A stretch of 64,000 nt of DNA from Spongiactinospora rosea (GTDB lineage Bacteria; Actinomycetota; Actinomycetes; Streptosporangiales; Streptosporangiaceae): contig NZ_QMEY01000001.1 of assembly GCF_003315795.1 (NCBI RefSeq), positions 558,001-622,000 on the forward strand. Reading direction: 5' to 3'. The translations under genes were made by a program, and so were the position numbers. This document shows, one piece after another, positions 21,470 through 31,720 of this stretch (within the stretch, counting starts at the first letter, position 1; each line of letters starts with the position of its first letter). The notes beneath the pieces are model-generated. The model searched no databases and had not been told where the DNA came from. It saw only the letters and a list, made by a program, of their open reading frames with translations.

Positions 21470-22393
21470 GTGCTGCGTCAGGTTCTGGCCGCGCTCGCGC
21501 GCAGCGGGCGCGCCGAGGCCGCCGCGACCTCCTTCCCGCCCAGTGTCCGCGCGGCCCGCCGTCAGATCGCGGGCGACACGCCGGACGACGCCGTCCGGGT
21601 GGCGCGCGACCTGCGCGCGGCGGGTCTCGCGGTCGGTTTCGACCATCTCGGCCCCGAGGTCGCCGACGCGCGCGGCGCGGAGGCCGAGGTCCGCGCCCAG
21701 CTCGCGCTGATCGACCGGCTGGCCGGGGCGGGGCTGGCCGCCGGGGCCGACATCGTGCTGCGGCCCTCCGCGCTCGGGCTGGGCCTGCCTGGCCGCGACG
21801 CCGACCGGCGGGCCACCGGCAACGCGGCGCGCGTCTGCGCGGCGGCCTTCGGCGCGGGGGCCACGGTCACCCTCGGGGCCGAGGAGCACGCGCTGGTCGA
21901 GCCCGCCCTGGCGCTGCTGGAGGAGCTGCGCAAGGAGTACCCGGGCGTCGGCGCGACGGTCCAGTCCTACCTGCGCCGGGCACAGGACCAGTGCCGGGCT
22001 CTGGCCGGTGAGGGCTCGCGGGTACGGCTGCGCAGGGGCGGCCACGACGCGCCCGCCTCGGTGGCCTTCAAGCGTCCCAGGGAGATCGACGCCTCCTACG
22101 TGCGGTGCCTGAAGGTGCTGATGGCCGGGCAGGGCCACCCGGTGGTCGCCGTGCGGGACAGGTGCCTGATCGACATCGCCAGCGCGCTGGCCGTGGTGAA
22201 CGAGCGGCGGCCGGACGGCTTCGAGTTCGAGATGCGCCACGGCGTACGTCCGGCCGAGCAGCGGCGGATGGCCCGGCTCGGGGCGGTGGTGCGGGTCCGC
22301 GTGCCGTACGGCCCGAACTGGTACCCCTACCTGGCCCGCGCGCTGGCCGAATCGGCCGGCGGCAGGTGGCGCGTCGGGCGGGGGGCGCGCTGA
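21470..22393 (+). CDS. Proline dehydrogenase-like protein, probably degenerate
   Basis: 307 residues from GTG 21470. The fold is that of monofunctional PRODH (SYLRRAQD, VRLRRGG, SYVRCLKVLM, EFEMRHGVRP, VPYGPNWYPYLARAL). Key residues differ from active enzymes. The catalytic Lys of the usual RLVKGAY motif is Arg here and the motif is RLRRGGH. The His of THD is Arg. The Arg pair of RRLAERPAN reads RALAESAGG. FAD-dependent oxidation of proline is therefore doubtful. The frame is intact and codon use normal, so it is an expressed variant rather than a pseudogene. It ends 10 bp from the convergent gene at 22404. Confidence 0.78.
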   Translation: MLRQVLAALARSGRAEAAATSFPPSVRAARRQIAGDTPDDAVRVARDLRAAGLAVGFDHLGPEVADARGAEAEVRAQLALIDRLAGAGLAAGADIVLRPSALGLGLPGRDADRRATGNAARVCAAAFGAGATVTLGAEEHALVEPALALLEELRKEYPGVGATVQSYLRRAQDQCRALAGEGSRVRLRRGGHDAPASVAFKRPREIDASYVRCLKVLMAGQGHPVVAVRDRCLIDIASALAVVNERRPDGFEFEMRHGVRPAEQRRMARLGAVVRVRVPYGPNWYPYLARALAESAGGRWRVGRGAR

Positions 22394-22403
22394 GCCGCGT
22401 CGG

Positions 22404-22832
22404 TCAGCGGGGCGCGAGCCGCCACGTCCACAGGGCCTCGCCGGTGCCTCCGGCGATCAGCGTGTCCCCCACCAGGGCGACCGCGTAGAGGGACCGCCCG
22501 GGGGCCGCGCGCTCGCCGGGGAACGGCGTGCCGATCGGGGCCAGGGTCGCCAGGTCCCAGACCCGTACCAGCCCCTCCGACCCGGCGCTCGCCACGGCGG
22601 CCCGCCCGGCGACGTGCCCGGTGGACACCGTGCTCACGTCGCCGTGCCCGCCCGCGTCCAGCACGCCGTGCGGCCCTCGCGGGGCGAGCGCGGGCGGCGC
22701 GCCGCCCGCCTCGGTGCAGGGCTTCGCCGGGCGGGTCCACACGGGCCTTTCCGGCCCGGCCCCACCGAGCAGGGCCGCGCAGAGCACGACGACCCCGGCG
22801 ATTCCGGCGAATCCCCGGAATTCCATCCTCAT
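22404..22832 (-). CDS. Secreted WD40-like beta-propeller fragment protein
   Basis: 142 residues. A signal peptide or anchor (FAGIAGVVVLCAALLGG) precedes ~110 residues with one readable WD-type blade (VASAGSEGLVRVWDLATL) and a second partial one (TLIAGGTGEALWTWRL). That is far too short for a closed propeller, so it may be a remnant of a longer protein or may assemble as an oligomer. The start could be ATG 22832 or ATG 22826. It follows the winged-helix gene at 22858 by 25 nt on the same strand. Confidence 0.6.
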   Translation of the reverse strand: MRMEFRGFAGIAGVVVLCAALLGGAGPERPVWTRPAKPCTEAGGAPPALAPRGPHGVLDAGGHGDVSTVSTGHVAGRAAVASAGSEGLVRVWDLATLAPIGTPFPGERAAPGRSLYAVALVGDTLIAGGTGEALWTWRLAPR

Positions 22833-22857
22833 GACCCCAGGACGGTAGCGCCCCGCG

Positions 22858-24048
22858 CTACGGCTCCACTGTCACGATGGCCGTGTCCGCCCCGCGGAAG
22901 GGGGCGAGGGCTTCGGCGGCGTCGTCGATGGCGGTCTTGGCCGCGGCGGACAGGGTGGTGAACGGCTCGACCCGCAGAGTCAGCCGTCCGCCCTGTTTGC
23001 GGGGCCGCCACAGGGCGGCGATCTCGCCGTCCGCCAGGACCACGCCCGGGTTGCCGACCGTGCGCCAGACCTTCCGCCGTGACGCCTGGTCCGGGATCAG
23101 GCCGGTGCGGTCCTGGGTGGCCAGGTAGGGATCGTGGGGTGGCAGCAGGCGGATCCCGGTGGCCTGGGGCGGGTCGCGCAGCAGGTCCGTGTCGGCGGAA
23201 AGGACCCAGGCGGGCGTGTCCCGGTACCGGACCTCCGTCAGCTCCCCGGCCAGCGACTCCCAGCTCCGCGACGCGTACGCGGGCGACACCCCGGACCACG
23301 CCGCGAACTCGCGCGGTGTCGCCGGGGCGTGGCAGCGCAGGTAGCGCCGCAGCAGTTCGGCGCGGGCGGTCAGAGGGTCCCAGACGGGCACCGGCGCCCC
23401 CAGCCACTGCCCGGTCAGCGCGAACCGCGCCGCGCCCTCCCCTTCCGGTACGAAGCAGACCGTGCCGTACAGCCCCGCGACGTAGAGCGCGTAGCGGACC
23501 AGGCTCTGCCCGTACGTGTTCCGGCCCAGCCCGTCCGGCTCCTCCCACGGCCCCTTACGGACGCCCGGAACGCGGGCCGCGACCTGCTCGGCCAGCGCCA
23601 CGCCCAGCTCGTCCTTGGTCAGGGCGCGGCCGTCCAGGACGGGACCGAGCGCCGCGAGCGTGTGCTCCACCGCCGTGCTCGCGCTCAGGCCGAAGGCCGC
23701 CAGATGCCGCTCCGCGCCCCGGATGAAGTGGCGGCAGGAGTCCTCGTCGTTGGGCAGCAGCCCCGTGGTGAACACCCCCACGTCCGCGACGCCCATCACG
23801 TGCGGCGCGCCCCGCAGGCTCCAGACCTGCGCCAAGATCCTGTCCCGCGTCAGCGCGGCGGTGACGTGCGCGGGCGTGAGCCCGTCGAGCCGGACGTGCA
23901 ACGACTGCGCCGCCGAGCCCGGCGGGCTGTGCTGGATGCCCGTGGCCCCGGCCACGTCGGGCAGCGCGCCGACCGGCGCGGGACGTACCAGCCGCTGCCG
24001 GGCCAGGCGGAACCCGCGTGCGTGCCCCTCGCCGACCCTCAGCATCAC
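22858..24048 (-). CDS. Winged-helix DNA-binding protein (AlkZ/YcaQ-like)
   Basis: 396 residues (GTG 24048 or the adjacent ATG 24045). The sequence fits the HTH_42 family: GIQHSPPGSAAQSLHVRL near the start, LRGAPHVMG, then a winged-helix middle (ELLRRYLRCHAPATPREFAAWSG) and a beta-rich end with LLPPHDPYL and NPGVVLADGEIAALW. Members include DNA glycosylases that unhook crosslinks or alkylated bases and give self-resistance to genotoxic metabolites, but many copies are uncharacterised. No biosynthetic cluster is adjacent, so general base repair is the safer guess. Confidence 0.82.
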   Translation of the reverse strand: MMLRVGEGHARGFRLARQRLVRPAPVGALPDVAGATGIQHSPPGSAAQSLHVRLDGLTPAHVTAALTRDRILAQVWSLRGAPHVMGVADVGVFTTGLLPNDEDSCRHFIRGAERHLAAFGLSASTAVEHTLAALGPVLDGRALTKDELGVALAEQVAARVPGVRKGPWEEPDGLGRNTYGQSLVRYALYVAGLYGTVCFVPEGEGAARFALTGQWLGAPVPVWDPLTARAELLRRYLRCHAPATPREFAAWSGVSPAYASRSWESLAGELTEVRYRDTPAWVLSADTDLLRDPPQATGIRLLPPHDPYLATQDRTGLIPDQASRRKVWRTVGNPGVVLADGEIAALWRPRKQGGRLTLRVEPFTTLSAAAKTAIDDAAEALAPFRGADTAIVTVEP

Positions 24049-24120
24049 CGCACGCTACCCGATGACCGGCACCCGGATACTGTCTGTAGGCTTGCGGTCG
24101 TCATACAGCGAGGTGGAACC

Positions 24121-24915
24121 ATGATCGCGATTCTCGGCGCGGGCAAGATGGGCGAGGCCCTGCTGTCCGGCCTCGTCCGCGCCGGTGTCCCGGCCGGTGA
24201 GCTGCTGGCGACCGTCCGCCGCCCCGAGCGCGGCGAGGCGCTGGTCCGGCAGTACGGCGTACGCGTGGCCTCCAACGCCGAGGCCGCCAAGCGCGCCGAC
24301 ACCCTCATCCTCGCCGTCAAGCCCCAGGACATGGCGACCCTCCTGGACGAGATCGCCCCCTACGTCCCCGCGGGCCGCCTGGTGATCTCCGCCGCGGCGG
24401 GCATCACGACGTCGTTCGTTGAGGCCAGGCTCGGCGAGGACGTCCCGGTGGTGCGGGTGATGTCCAACACGCCGGTGCTGGTGGACGAGGCCATGAGCGT
24501 CATCTCGGCGGGCGCCGGGGCCGGTGAGGAGCACCTGAAGCTGGCCGAAGACCTGCTCCGGCCGGTCGGCAAGGTGCTGCGGGTGCCCGAGTCGCAGCAG
24601 GACGCCGCGACCGCGCTGTCCGGCAGCGGCCCGGCCTACTTCTTCTACCTGGTCGAGGCCATGGTCGACGCGGGCATCCTGCTCGGCATGCCGCGCGCCG
24701 CCGCGCTCGACATGGTCACCCAGTCGATCGTCGGCGCGGCCATCATGCTGCGCGACTCCGGCGAGCACCCGGTCATCCTGCGCGAGGCGGTCACCTCGCC
24801 CGGCGGCACGACCATCGCCGCCATCGCCGAGCTTGAGCGGCACAGCGTGCGCGCGGCCTTCCTGGCCGCCATCGAGGCCGCCCGCGACCGCAGCGGCCAG
24901 CTCGCCGCCGGGTGA
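24121..24915 (+). CDS. proC: Pyrroline-5-carboxylate reductase
   Basis: 264 residues from ATG 24121, with GAGGTGG upstream. An N-terminal Rossmann motif (AILGAGKMGEALLSG) is followed by VMSNTPVLVDEAMSV and the C-terminal dimer and substrate signature (ALSGSGPAYFFYLVEAMVDAG, TSPGGTTIAAI). It catalyses NAD(P)H-dependent reduction of P5C to proline, the last step of proline synthesis, in the cytoplasm. Monocistronic. Confidence 0.97.
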   Translation: MIAILGAGKMGEALLSGLVRAGVPAGELLATVRRPERGEALVRQYGVRVASNAEAAKRADTLILAVKPQDMATLLDEIAPYVPAGRLVISAAAGITTSFVEARLGEDVPVVRVMSNTPVLVDEAMSVISAGAGAGEEHLKLAEDLLRPVGKVLRVPESQQDAATALSGSGPAYFFYLVEAMVDAGILLGMPRAAALDMVTQSIVGAAIMLRDSGEHPVILREAVTSPGGTTIAAIAELERHSVRAAFLAAIEAARDRSGQLAAG

Positions 24916-24974
24916 ATACCAGCGGGTGAAGGGGGCCTGCTGGGGCGAAGGGGTCGAACCCTACCATTGATCGG

Positions 24975-26362
24975 GTGACGATCCGTCGCGGCATTCCCCC
25001 GCTGCTCGTCGTGCTCGCCCTCGCCGGCTGCACCGCGGAAGAGCCGTCGGGCATCCAGCTCGGCACCGCCCGGCGCGCCCCGGTGAGCGAGGTCGTCGAG
25101 GCCCCCGCCACCATCGGCGCGCGGGCCGCGGCCACCCTGCGCGCCCCCGCCACCGGCACGCTGACCAAACTGCACGTCCGTGACGGCGACACCGTCGCCA
25201 AGGGCGACGTGCTCGCCAAGATCAGTTCGCCGGAGGCCCGCGGGCGGCTGTCCCAGGCCAGGCAAGCCGAACGTCTCGCGTCCAGGCCCTCGGCCCCCCG
25301 CCCGGCGTTCGCCGCGCCGACGCTGCGCGGCTTCGACGGGCGCGCTTTCGCGGGCCTGGACCGCAAGGTGCGCAGCGACTTCGCCCAAGCCAGGTCCGCC
25401 GCCCGCAAGGTCGGCGACGCCACCGCGCGCAAGCGCCTGATCGCCGCCATCGACCTCGCCGAACGCAGGCACCGCGCCCAGCGGGCCGCGCTCGGCGCGA
25501 TCACCAAGGACCTCACCCGCTCGGTCAACGGCGTGCTGTCCCAGCTCACCGGCCAGCTCAGCACCGGGCTCGGCAGCCTCACCTCCTCCATGGCCTCGCT
25601 CCAGGCGGCCTCGCGCAGCCAGGCGAAGGCGGCGGTCAAGACGGCCGAGTCGGTGGTCAAGGGGCTCACCATCAAGGCCCCGTTCGACGGGGTGGTGACG
25701 CTCGGCCGTTCGTCCGGAGGCGGCGGGGCCACGGACGCGCTCGGCGGGCTGCTCGGCCGGCTTCCCGCCGGGCTGCCCACGCAGGCCCCGCCGGACGGGG
25801 GCGGGTCCGGCGGCGGGCCGGCCGTCGCCACGGGCGTACCGGTCGCGGCGGGCGACGCCATCGTGACCGTCACCGATGTCTCCGAACTGACCATCTCGGC
25901 CGATGTGGACGAGACCGACGTCCTGCTCGTCGAGCGCGGCACCGCCGCCCGGATCGAACTCGACGCCGTGCCCGGGGCCACGTACACGGCCAAGGTCACC
26001 GGGGTCGGGGTGACGCCGATGGCGGGCACCACCGGAGGGGTCAGCTACCCGGTCAGGCTCACCCTCGGGCCGGGCCGGTTCGACGACGGCAGGAAGGCGC
26101 CCGCGCCCAAGCCCGGCATGAGCGCGGTGGCCCGGCTGACCGTCAGGGAGTCGCCGGGCGCGCTGGCCGTACCGGCCTCCGCGGTGGTCACCAGCGGGCG
26201 CGACAGCGTGGTGTGGGCGGTGCGCGGCGGCGCGGCCGAACGCCGCGTCGTACGGCTGGGCGCGCAGGGCGACGCCCTGGTGGAGGTCCTCACCGGGCTG
26301 CGCGAGGGCGAGCGCGTGGTGGTCAAGGGGGCCGACGCCGTACGGCAGGGCCAAAAACTCCC

Positions 26363-26366
<4 letters not shown>
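24975..26366 (+). CDS. Efflux adaptor lipoprotein (MacA/HlyD family)
   Basis: 463 residues from GTG 24975. TACCAT lies 7 nt upstream and no ribosome site is seen, so it is probably leaderless. Lipobox LALAGC. The order is that of periplasmic adaptor proteins: a split biotinyl-lipoyl domain (TLTKLHVRDGDTVAKGDVLA; IKAPFDGVVTLG), a long alpha hairpin (~100-235), a beta-barrel (SADVDETDVLLV) and a membrane-proximal domain. A Gly-rich insert (~255-285) lies in the second half-lipoyl region. With the two following genes it forms a MacAB-like exporter; the cargo is unknown. Confidence 0.9.
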
Positions 26367-27048
<682 letters not shown>

Positions 27049-27052
<4 letters not shown>

Positions 27053-28233
27053 GGGCCCGCCAGGCGTTCCTGATGGCCACCGAGGCCCTGCGGGTCAACC
27101 GGCTGCGCAGCGCGCTCACCATGTTCGGGGTGATCGTCGGCGTGCTCGCCGTGGTCGTGCTGGTGGCCATCGGCACCGGCGCCAAGGACGCCGTGGAGAG
27201 CGAGATCGCCGGGCTGGGCAGCAACATCATCCTGGTCGTCCCCGGGCAGATCGGGGTCGGCGCGCTGCCCACGCAGAGCAGGCTCGGCCTGGCCGACGCC
27301 GCCCACGTACGGCGGGCCGTCGGCGACCCGTCACGCGTCACGGTTTCGGTCGCCTCGGGGGAGACCATGCGGGTCGGCCGCAACGAGGCGTTCGTCACGA
27401 TCACCGGCACCGACGAGAACATCCCCAACATCTTCGACCGCCCGCTCGCCAAGGGCCGCTACCTCAGCGAGACGGACGTGGACACCCGGCGGCGGGTCGC
27501 CGTGCTCGGCTCGGAGGTCGCCGTCCGCCTGTTCGGCGACATCGACCCGATCGGACGGCAGGCGACGATCTCCGGGGCCCGGTTCCGGGTGGTCGGCGTC
27601 TACCAGACCGTGGGGGCCACCTTCGGCGTGGCCCGCGACCAGGAGGTCCACATCCCGGTCACCACCGCCCAGCGGCTGCTCGGCCTGGCGAGGATCAACG
27701 GCATCGCCGTCGGCGCGACCGGCCCCGGCGAGATCGAGCCGCTGCGCCGCCGCGTCGTGGCCGCCCTGGAGGAACGCCACCCGGGTGAGAGGTTCTCCGC
27801 CGTCACCCAGACCCAGTTGCTCGGCACCATCGGCAGCGTGCTGGGCATGCTCACCGGCGTGCTGGCCGCCATCGCGGGCATCTCGCTCCTGGTCGGCGGG
27901 GTCGGGGTGTCCAATATCATGCTGGTCAGCGTCCGTGAGCGGACCCGCGAGATCGGCCTGCGCAAGGCCCTCGGGGCCAGGCAGCGCGACGTGCTCACGC
28001 AGTTCCTCATCGAGGCGGTGCTGCTGACCACGATCGGCGGCGTGCTGGGCATCCTGGTGGGCGTCGGCGGATCTCTGCTCATCGACGCCCTCACGCCCGT
28101 CCCCGCGACCATCACGCTGTGGTCGGTGCTGCTGGCCTTCGGCGTCTCGGTGGCCGTCGGGGTCTTCTTCGGCGTGGCCCCGGCCCGGCGCGCGGCCCGG
28201 CTCGACCCGGTCGCCGCGCTGCGCGCGGAGTGA
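27049..28233 (+). CDS. MacB-type ABC permease
   Basis: 394 residues; the ATG overlaps the ATPase stop (ATGA). One N-terminal membrane helix (ALTMFGVIVGVLAVVVLVAIG) precedes a large extracytoplasmic MacB_PCD domain. Three C-terminal helices form the FtsX domain (VGGVGVSNIMLVSVRERTRE, KALGARQRDVLTQFL, and the last helices ending ARRAARLDPVAALRAE). Third gene of the adaptor-ATPase-permease exporter operon. Confidence 0.95.
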
Positions 28234-28302
28234 CGCCGGGCGGTGCCAGATGACCTCATGTGGCCTCCGGATGCCCGCAGGGGGCGGGGCGGCGCGGGAA
28301 GT

Positions 28303-29967
28303 ATGAGCCAGGTGACCATGGTCTGGGAACGTCTGAGGCAAGGGCGCACGTGGTTGAGCCAGGGAGCCTGGCGGCGGGCCCGGAGGGAGTTCGCCGGGGC
28401 GCTTGAGGCGGCGGTGGGGGAGCGCGAGCGCGCGCAGGCGGCCGAAGGGGTCGCCGCGGCCGCCTGGTGGCTGGACGACGACGCGGAGGTGGCCGAGGGG
28501 TACGAGCAGGCGTACCGCTCCTACCGGGCGGTGGGCGACGTACGCGGGGCGGCGCGGTCGGCGGCCTGGCTGGGCAACGGCGCCCTCCAGTTGCAGGGCA
28601 GGCACGCCGTGGCCCAGGGCTGGTTCCGGCACGGCAGGCGGCTGCTCCAGGGCGTACCGCCCGGGAAGGAGGGCGCGCTGCTCACGCTGTTCGAGGGGGT
28701 GGCGGCGCGGCTGCGCGGCGACGGCGAGACCGCGATCAAGCGCGCCGAGGAGGTGGTGGCCGCGGCCAGGGGGCTCGGGTCCTCAGACCTCGCGGTGCAG
28801 GGGATGGCGCTGTCCGGCGTCGCGCGCGTCGATCGCGGCGAGGTCGGGGAGGGCATGCGGCTGCTGGACGAGGCGGCCGGAGCCGCCCTCGCGGGGGAGA
28901 CCGAGGCCGGGTCGGTCTGGATGCCGGGCTGCTACCTGCTGCAGAGCTGCGTCCAGGCGCGCGACTGGGGGCGGGCCGAGGAGTGGTCGGGGCGGGTGAT
29001 GGCGTTCTGCCGCCGGATGGACCTGGGCGCGCCGTTCGCGCTCTGCCGTACGCACTACGGCACCGCCCTGCTGTGGCGGGGCCGGTGGGCGGAGGCGGAG
29101 GCGGAGCTGACCGGGGCGGTACACGCACTGTCCGGCCTGCGGCCGCAGCACGCGGCCGAGGCCGTCGCCCAGCTCGGCGAGCTGCGCCGCCGCCAGGGGC
29201 GCAGGGAGGAGGCGGCCGAGCTGTTCGGCCGCGCGGGCGCCACACCCGACGGGCGGCTGGGCCTGGCCGAACTCCGGCTCGACGCGGGCGACCCGGCCGG
29301 CGCGCTCGACCTGGCCGTACCGCTGCTCGGCGCGCTGCCCCCGGACGCGAGCCTGGAGCGCTGCCGGGCCCTGGAACTGCTCGTCCGCGCGGCCACGGCG
29401 CTCGGGCCCGCCGCGGGCGCGGGCCGGGTCCGCGAGGCCGCCCGGGAGCTTTCCGGCCTGGCCGGCACGGTCGGCACCGACGCGGTACGGGCCGCCGCGG
29501 CCTGGGCGAACGCCCTCGCGGCCCTGCACACCACCGCGGCCGAGGACCCCGCCCGCGGCCTCCAGGACGCCGCCGCGCTGTTCGAGCGGGCCGGTGACGC
29601 CTACAACGCCGCCCGCGCCCGGCTCGACCTGGCGGCGGCCCTGCTGGCCAGGGACCGCCCCCGGGCCGCGGCCGGCGAGGCGGCCACCGCCCGGGAGACC
29701 TTCGTACGCCTGGGCGCCCCCGCCGACGCCCGCCGCGCCGCCCGCCTGCTGGCCAGGGCGCACCGAAGACCCGAACCCGGCCTGACCGCGCGCCAGCGGG
29801 AGATCCTGGCCTTGGTCGCGCTGGGCCTCACCAACCGGGACATCGCCGCCCGCCTGGCGCTGAGCGAGCACACCGTCAAGCGGCACCTGGCCAACATCCT
29901 GTCCCGCCTGGACGAGCCCACCCGCAAGGCCGCGGTCGCCCACGCCTCGCGGGCCGGACTGCTGTAG
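28303..29967 (+). CDS. TPR-containing LuxR-type regulator
   Basis: 554 residues from ATG 28303; ATG 28318 with AGGTG upstream is an alternative. Residues ~5-480 are alpha-helical repeats of TPR character (RQGRTWLSQGAWRRARREFAG and others). The last 65 residues are a LuxR helix-turn-helix (LTARQREILALVALGLTNRDIAARL, SEHTVKRHLANIL). There is no receiver and no NTPase P-loop, so this is a LAL-like regulator without the ATPase. It may regulate the exporter upstream (inference). It ends 7 bp from the convergent permease stop. Confidence 0.85.
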   Translation: MSQVTMVWERLRQGRTWLSQGAWRRARREFAGALEAAVGERERAQAAEGVAAAAWWLDDDAEVAEGYEQAYRSYRAVGDVRGAARSAAWLGNGALQLQGRHAVAQGWFRHGRRLLQGVPPGKEGALLTLFEGVAARLRGDGETAIKRAEEVVAAARGLGSSDLAVQGMALSGVARVDRGEVGEGMRLLDEAAGAALAGETEAGSVWMPGCYLLQSCVQARDWGRAEEWSGRVMAFCRRMDLGAPFALCRTHYGTALLWRGRWAEAEAELTGAVHALSGLRPQHAAEAVAQLGELRRRQGRREEAAELFGRAGATPDGRLGLAELRLDAGDPAGALDLAVPLLGALPPDASLERCRALELLVRAATALGPAAGAGRVREAARELSGLAGTVGTDAVRAAAAWANALAALHTTAAEDPARGLQDAAALFERAGDAYNAARARLDLAAALLARDRPRAAAGEAATARETFVRLGAPADARRAARLLARAHRRPEPGLTARQREILALVALGLTNRDIAARLALSEHTVKRHLANILSRLDEPTRKAAVAHASRAGLL

Positions 29968-29974
29968 CCGCAAC

Positions 29975-30718
29975 TCAGGCGTCCCTGCGCCGCAGCAGCA
30001 CCAGCGCCAGGACCATGGCCACCGCCACCCACAGGCAGTAGACGCCGAAGCCGGTCCAGGGCGGGAGTAGGCCGTCGACCTGCGGCGACATGATCCGCGC
30101 CCCGGCGGTGCTGGTGATGTACTTCACCACCTGCGCACCGGTCTCGCCGGGCAGCATGGTGGCGAGCTGCGGCAGGACCAGCAGCAGGACGACGATGGCC
30201 ACGATGCCGCCCGCGGTGTGCCGGATGATGGTGCCGAGGCCCAGCCCGAACAACCCGGAGGCGGTGACGTAGAGGGCGGCGCCGGCCACGATCCGCAGGC
30301 TGTCGCCCTCGGTCAGGGCGACGCCGTGCTCACCCAGGACGAGCTGCCCGGCGAAGAACGACACCAGCGACGTCACCAGCATCGCGCCCCCCACCGCGAG
30401 GGCGAACACGATGACCTTGGCGGCCAGCATCCGGCCCCGCCGCGGCACCGCGAGCAGGCTCGTGCGGATCATCCCCGTCCGGTACTCCGCGCTGATCGCC
30501 AGCACGCCGAGCGCCGCGACCACGATGCTCGCGAGCTGGACCCCGGCCATGCTGAGCGCCGCGGGATCGCCCAGCGGCCGCTCGTCGAGCGTGGCGAGCG
30601 CGACCTTGCTCATCAGGATGGAGAAGCCGACCATCATCAGCACGACGGTGAGCATCGACCACGTGGTCGAGCGCACCGAGCGGAGCTTGGTCCATTCCGA
30701 GCGCAGCGCGTCGATCAT
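29975..30718 (-). CDS. ABC-2 type permease
   Basis: 247 residues from ATG 30718, overlapping the ATPase stop (ATGA). Six hydrophobic segments are readable, beginning after EWTKLRSVRSTTW, the usual amphipathic start of this family, and ending LVLLRRRDA. It forms the membrane channel for the ATPase at 30715-31614. Likely role: export of a lipid, antibiotic or peptide, as in BcrAB/DrrAB-type pumps. Confidence 0.9.
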   Translation of the reverse strand: MIDALRSEWTKLRSVRSTTWSMLTVVLMMVGFSILMSKVALATLDERPLGDPAALSMAGVQLASIVVAALGVLAISAEYRTGMIRTSLLAVPRRGRMLAAKVIVFALAVGGAMLVTSLVSFFAGQLVLGEHGVALTEGDSLRIVAGAALYVTASGLFGLGLGTIIRHTAGGIVAIVVLLLVLPQLATMLPGETGAQVVKYITSTAGARIMSPQVDGLLPPWTGFGVYCLWVAVAMVLALVLLRRRDA

Positions 30719-31614
30719 GACGCCACCGCCGTGTACTCCGCGCTGTCCTGGGTCAGTTCCATGTAGGCGGCCTCCAGGCTGGGTTCGACCATGGTCAGTT
30801 CGTGCAGGGGGATGCCCGCCGCCGCGGCGGCCTCGCCGACCTCCTCGGTCGTCTTGCCGGGCACCCGCAGGTGGTCGCCGGAAAGGCCGGTGGCCGCGCC
30901 GTTCAGCAGGGCGGCCAGGCCGCGCAACTGCGGGGAGCGGACCCGGACGTACCGCTGCGCGCTGCGCGAGATGAACTCCGACACCGTGGTGTCGGCGATC
31001 AGCCTGCCCCTGCCGATCACGATCAGGTGGTCGGCGGTCTGGGCCATCTCGCTCATCAGGTGGCTGGAGACGAACACCGTGCGCCCTTCGGCGGCCAGCC
31101 CGCGCATCAGCGTGCGGATCCACAGGATGCCCTCGGGGTCGAGCCCGTTCACCGGCTCGTCGAAGATCAGGATCTCGGGGTCGCCGAGCAGGGCCCCGGC
31201 GATGCCGAGCCGCTGCGCCATGCCGAGCGAGAAGCCGCCCACGCGCCGCCTGGCCACCCCGGTGAGCCCGACCTTCTCCAGCACCTCGCCGACCCGGGAG
31301 GCGGGCAGGCCGTTGCTGTGGGCGAGCTGGAGCAGGTGGTCGCGCGCGGTACGGCCGCCGTGCACGGCCTTGGCGTCCAGGAGCGCGCCCACCTTGCGCA
31401 GCGGGTGGCGCAGCTCGGCGTACGGGACGCCGTCGATGCGGGCCGTGCCGCCGGTCGGGCGGTCCAGCCCCAGCATCATGCGCATGGTGGTGGATTTTCC
31501 AGCGCCGTTCGGGCCGAGGAATCCGGTCACCCGGCCGCTTTCCACGGTGAAGGACAGCCCGTCCACGGCGAGCGTGGAACCGTACCTCTTGGTGAGGTGG
31601 TCTGCGGAAATCAT
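30715..31614 (-). CDS. ABC transporter ATPase (BcrA/DrrA type)
   Basis: 299 residues. Walker A GPNGAGKST, signature-like FSLGMAQRLGIAGAL, Walker B EILIFDEPVNGLDPEG and H-loop SSHLMSEMAQ are visible. The signature reads SLGMAQR instead of SGGQ, as is usual in DrrA-type exporters. The C-terminal ~90 residues are the family's regulatory tail. Coupled to the ABC-2 permease. A two-component system on the same strand ends about 105 bp upstream and may control it. Confidence 0.93.
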   Translation of the reverse strand: MISADHLTKRYGSTLAVDGLSFTVESGRVTGFLGPNGAGKSTTMRMMLGLDRPTGGTARIDGVPYAELRHPLRKVGALLDAKAVHGGRTARDHLLQLAHSNGLPASRVGEVLEKVGLTGVARRRVGGFSLGMAQRLGIAGALLGDPEILIFDEPVNGLDPEGILWIRTLMRGLAAEGRTVFVSSHLMSEMAQTADHLIVIGRGRLIADTTVSEFISRSAQRYVRVRSPQLRGLAALLNGAATGLSGDHLRVPGKTTEEVGEAAAAAGIPLHELTMVEPSLEAAYMELTQDSAEYTAVAS

Positions 31615-31720
31615 GGGTCAAGCGTCGCCGCGGAACGCCCGGAAATCGTCGTCCGCGGGCACGGTCCGCGGCTGGGAGCCGGGGGCGATCAGCGGGCCCG
31701 GAGTGGGAGCAGGGTCCTAG

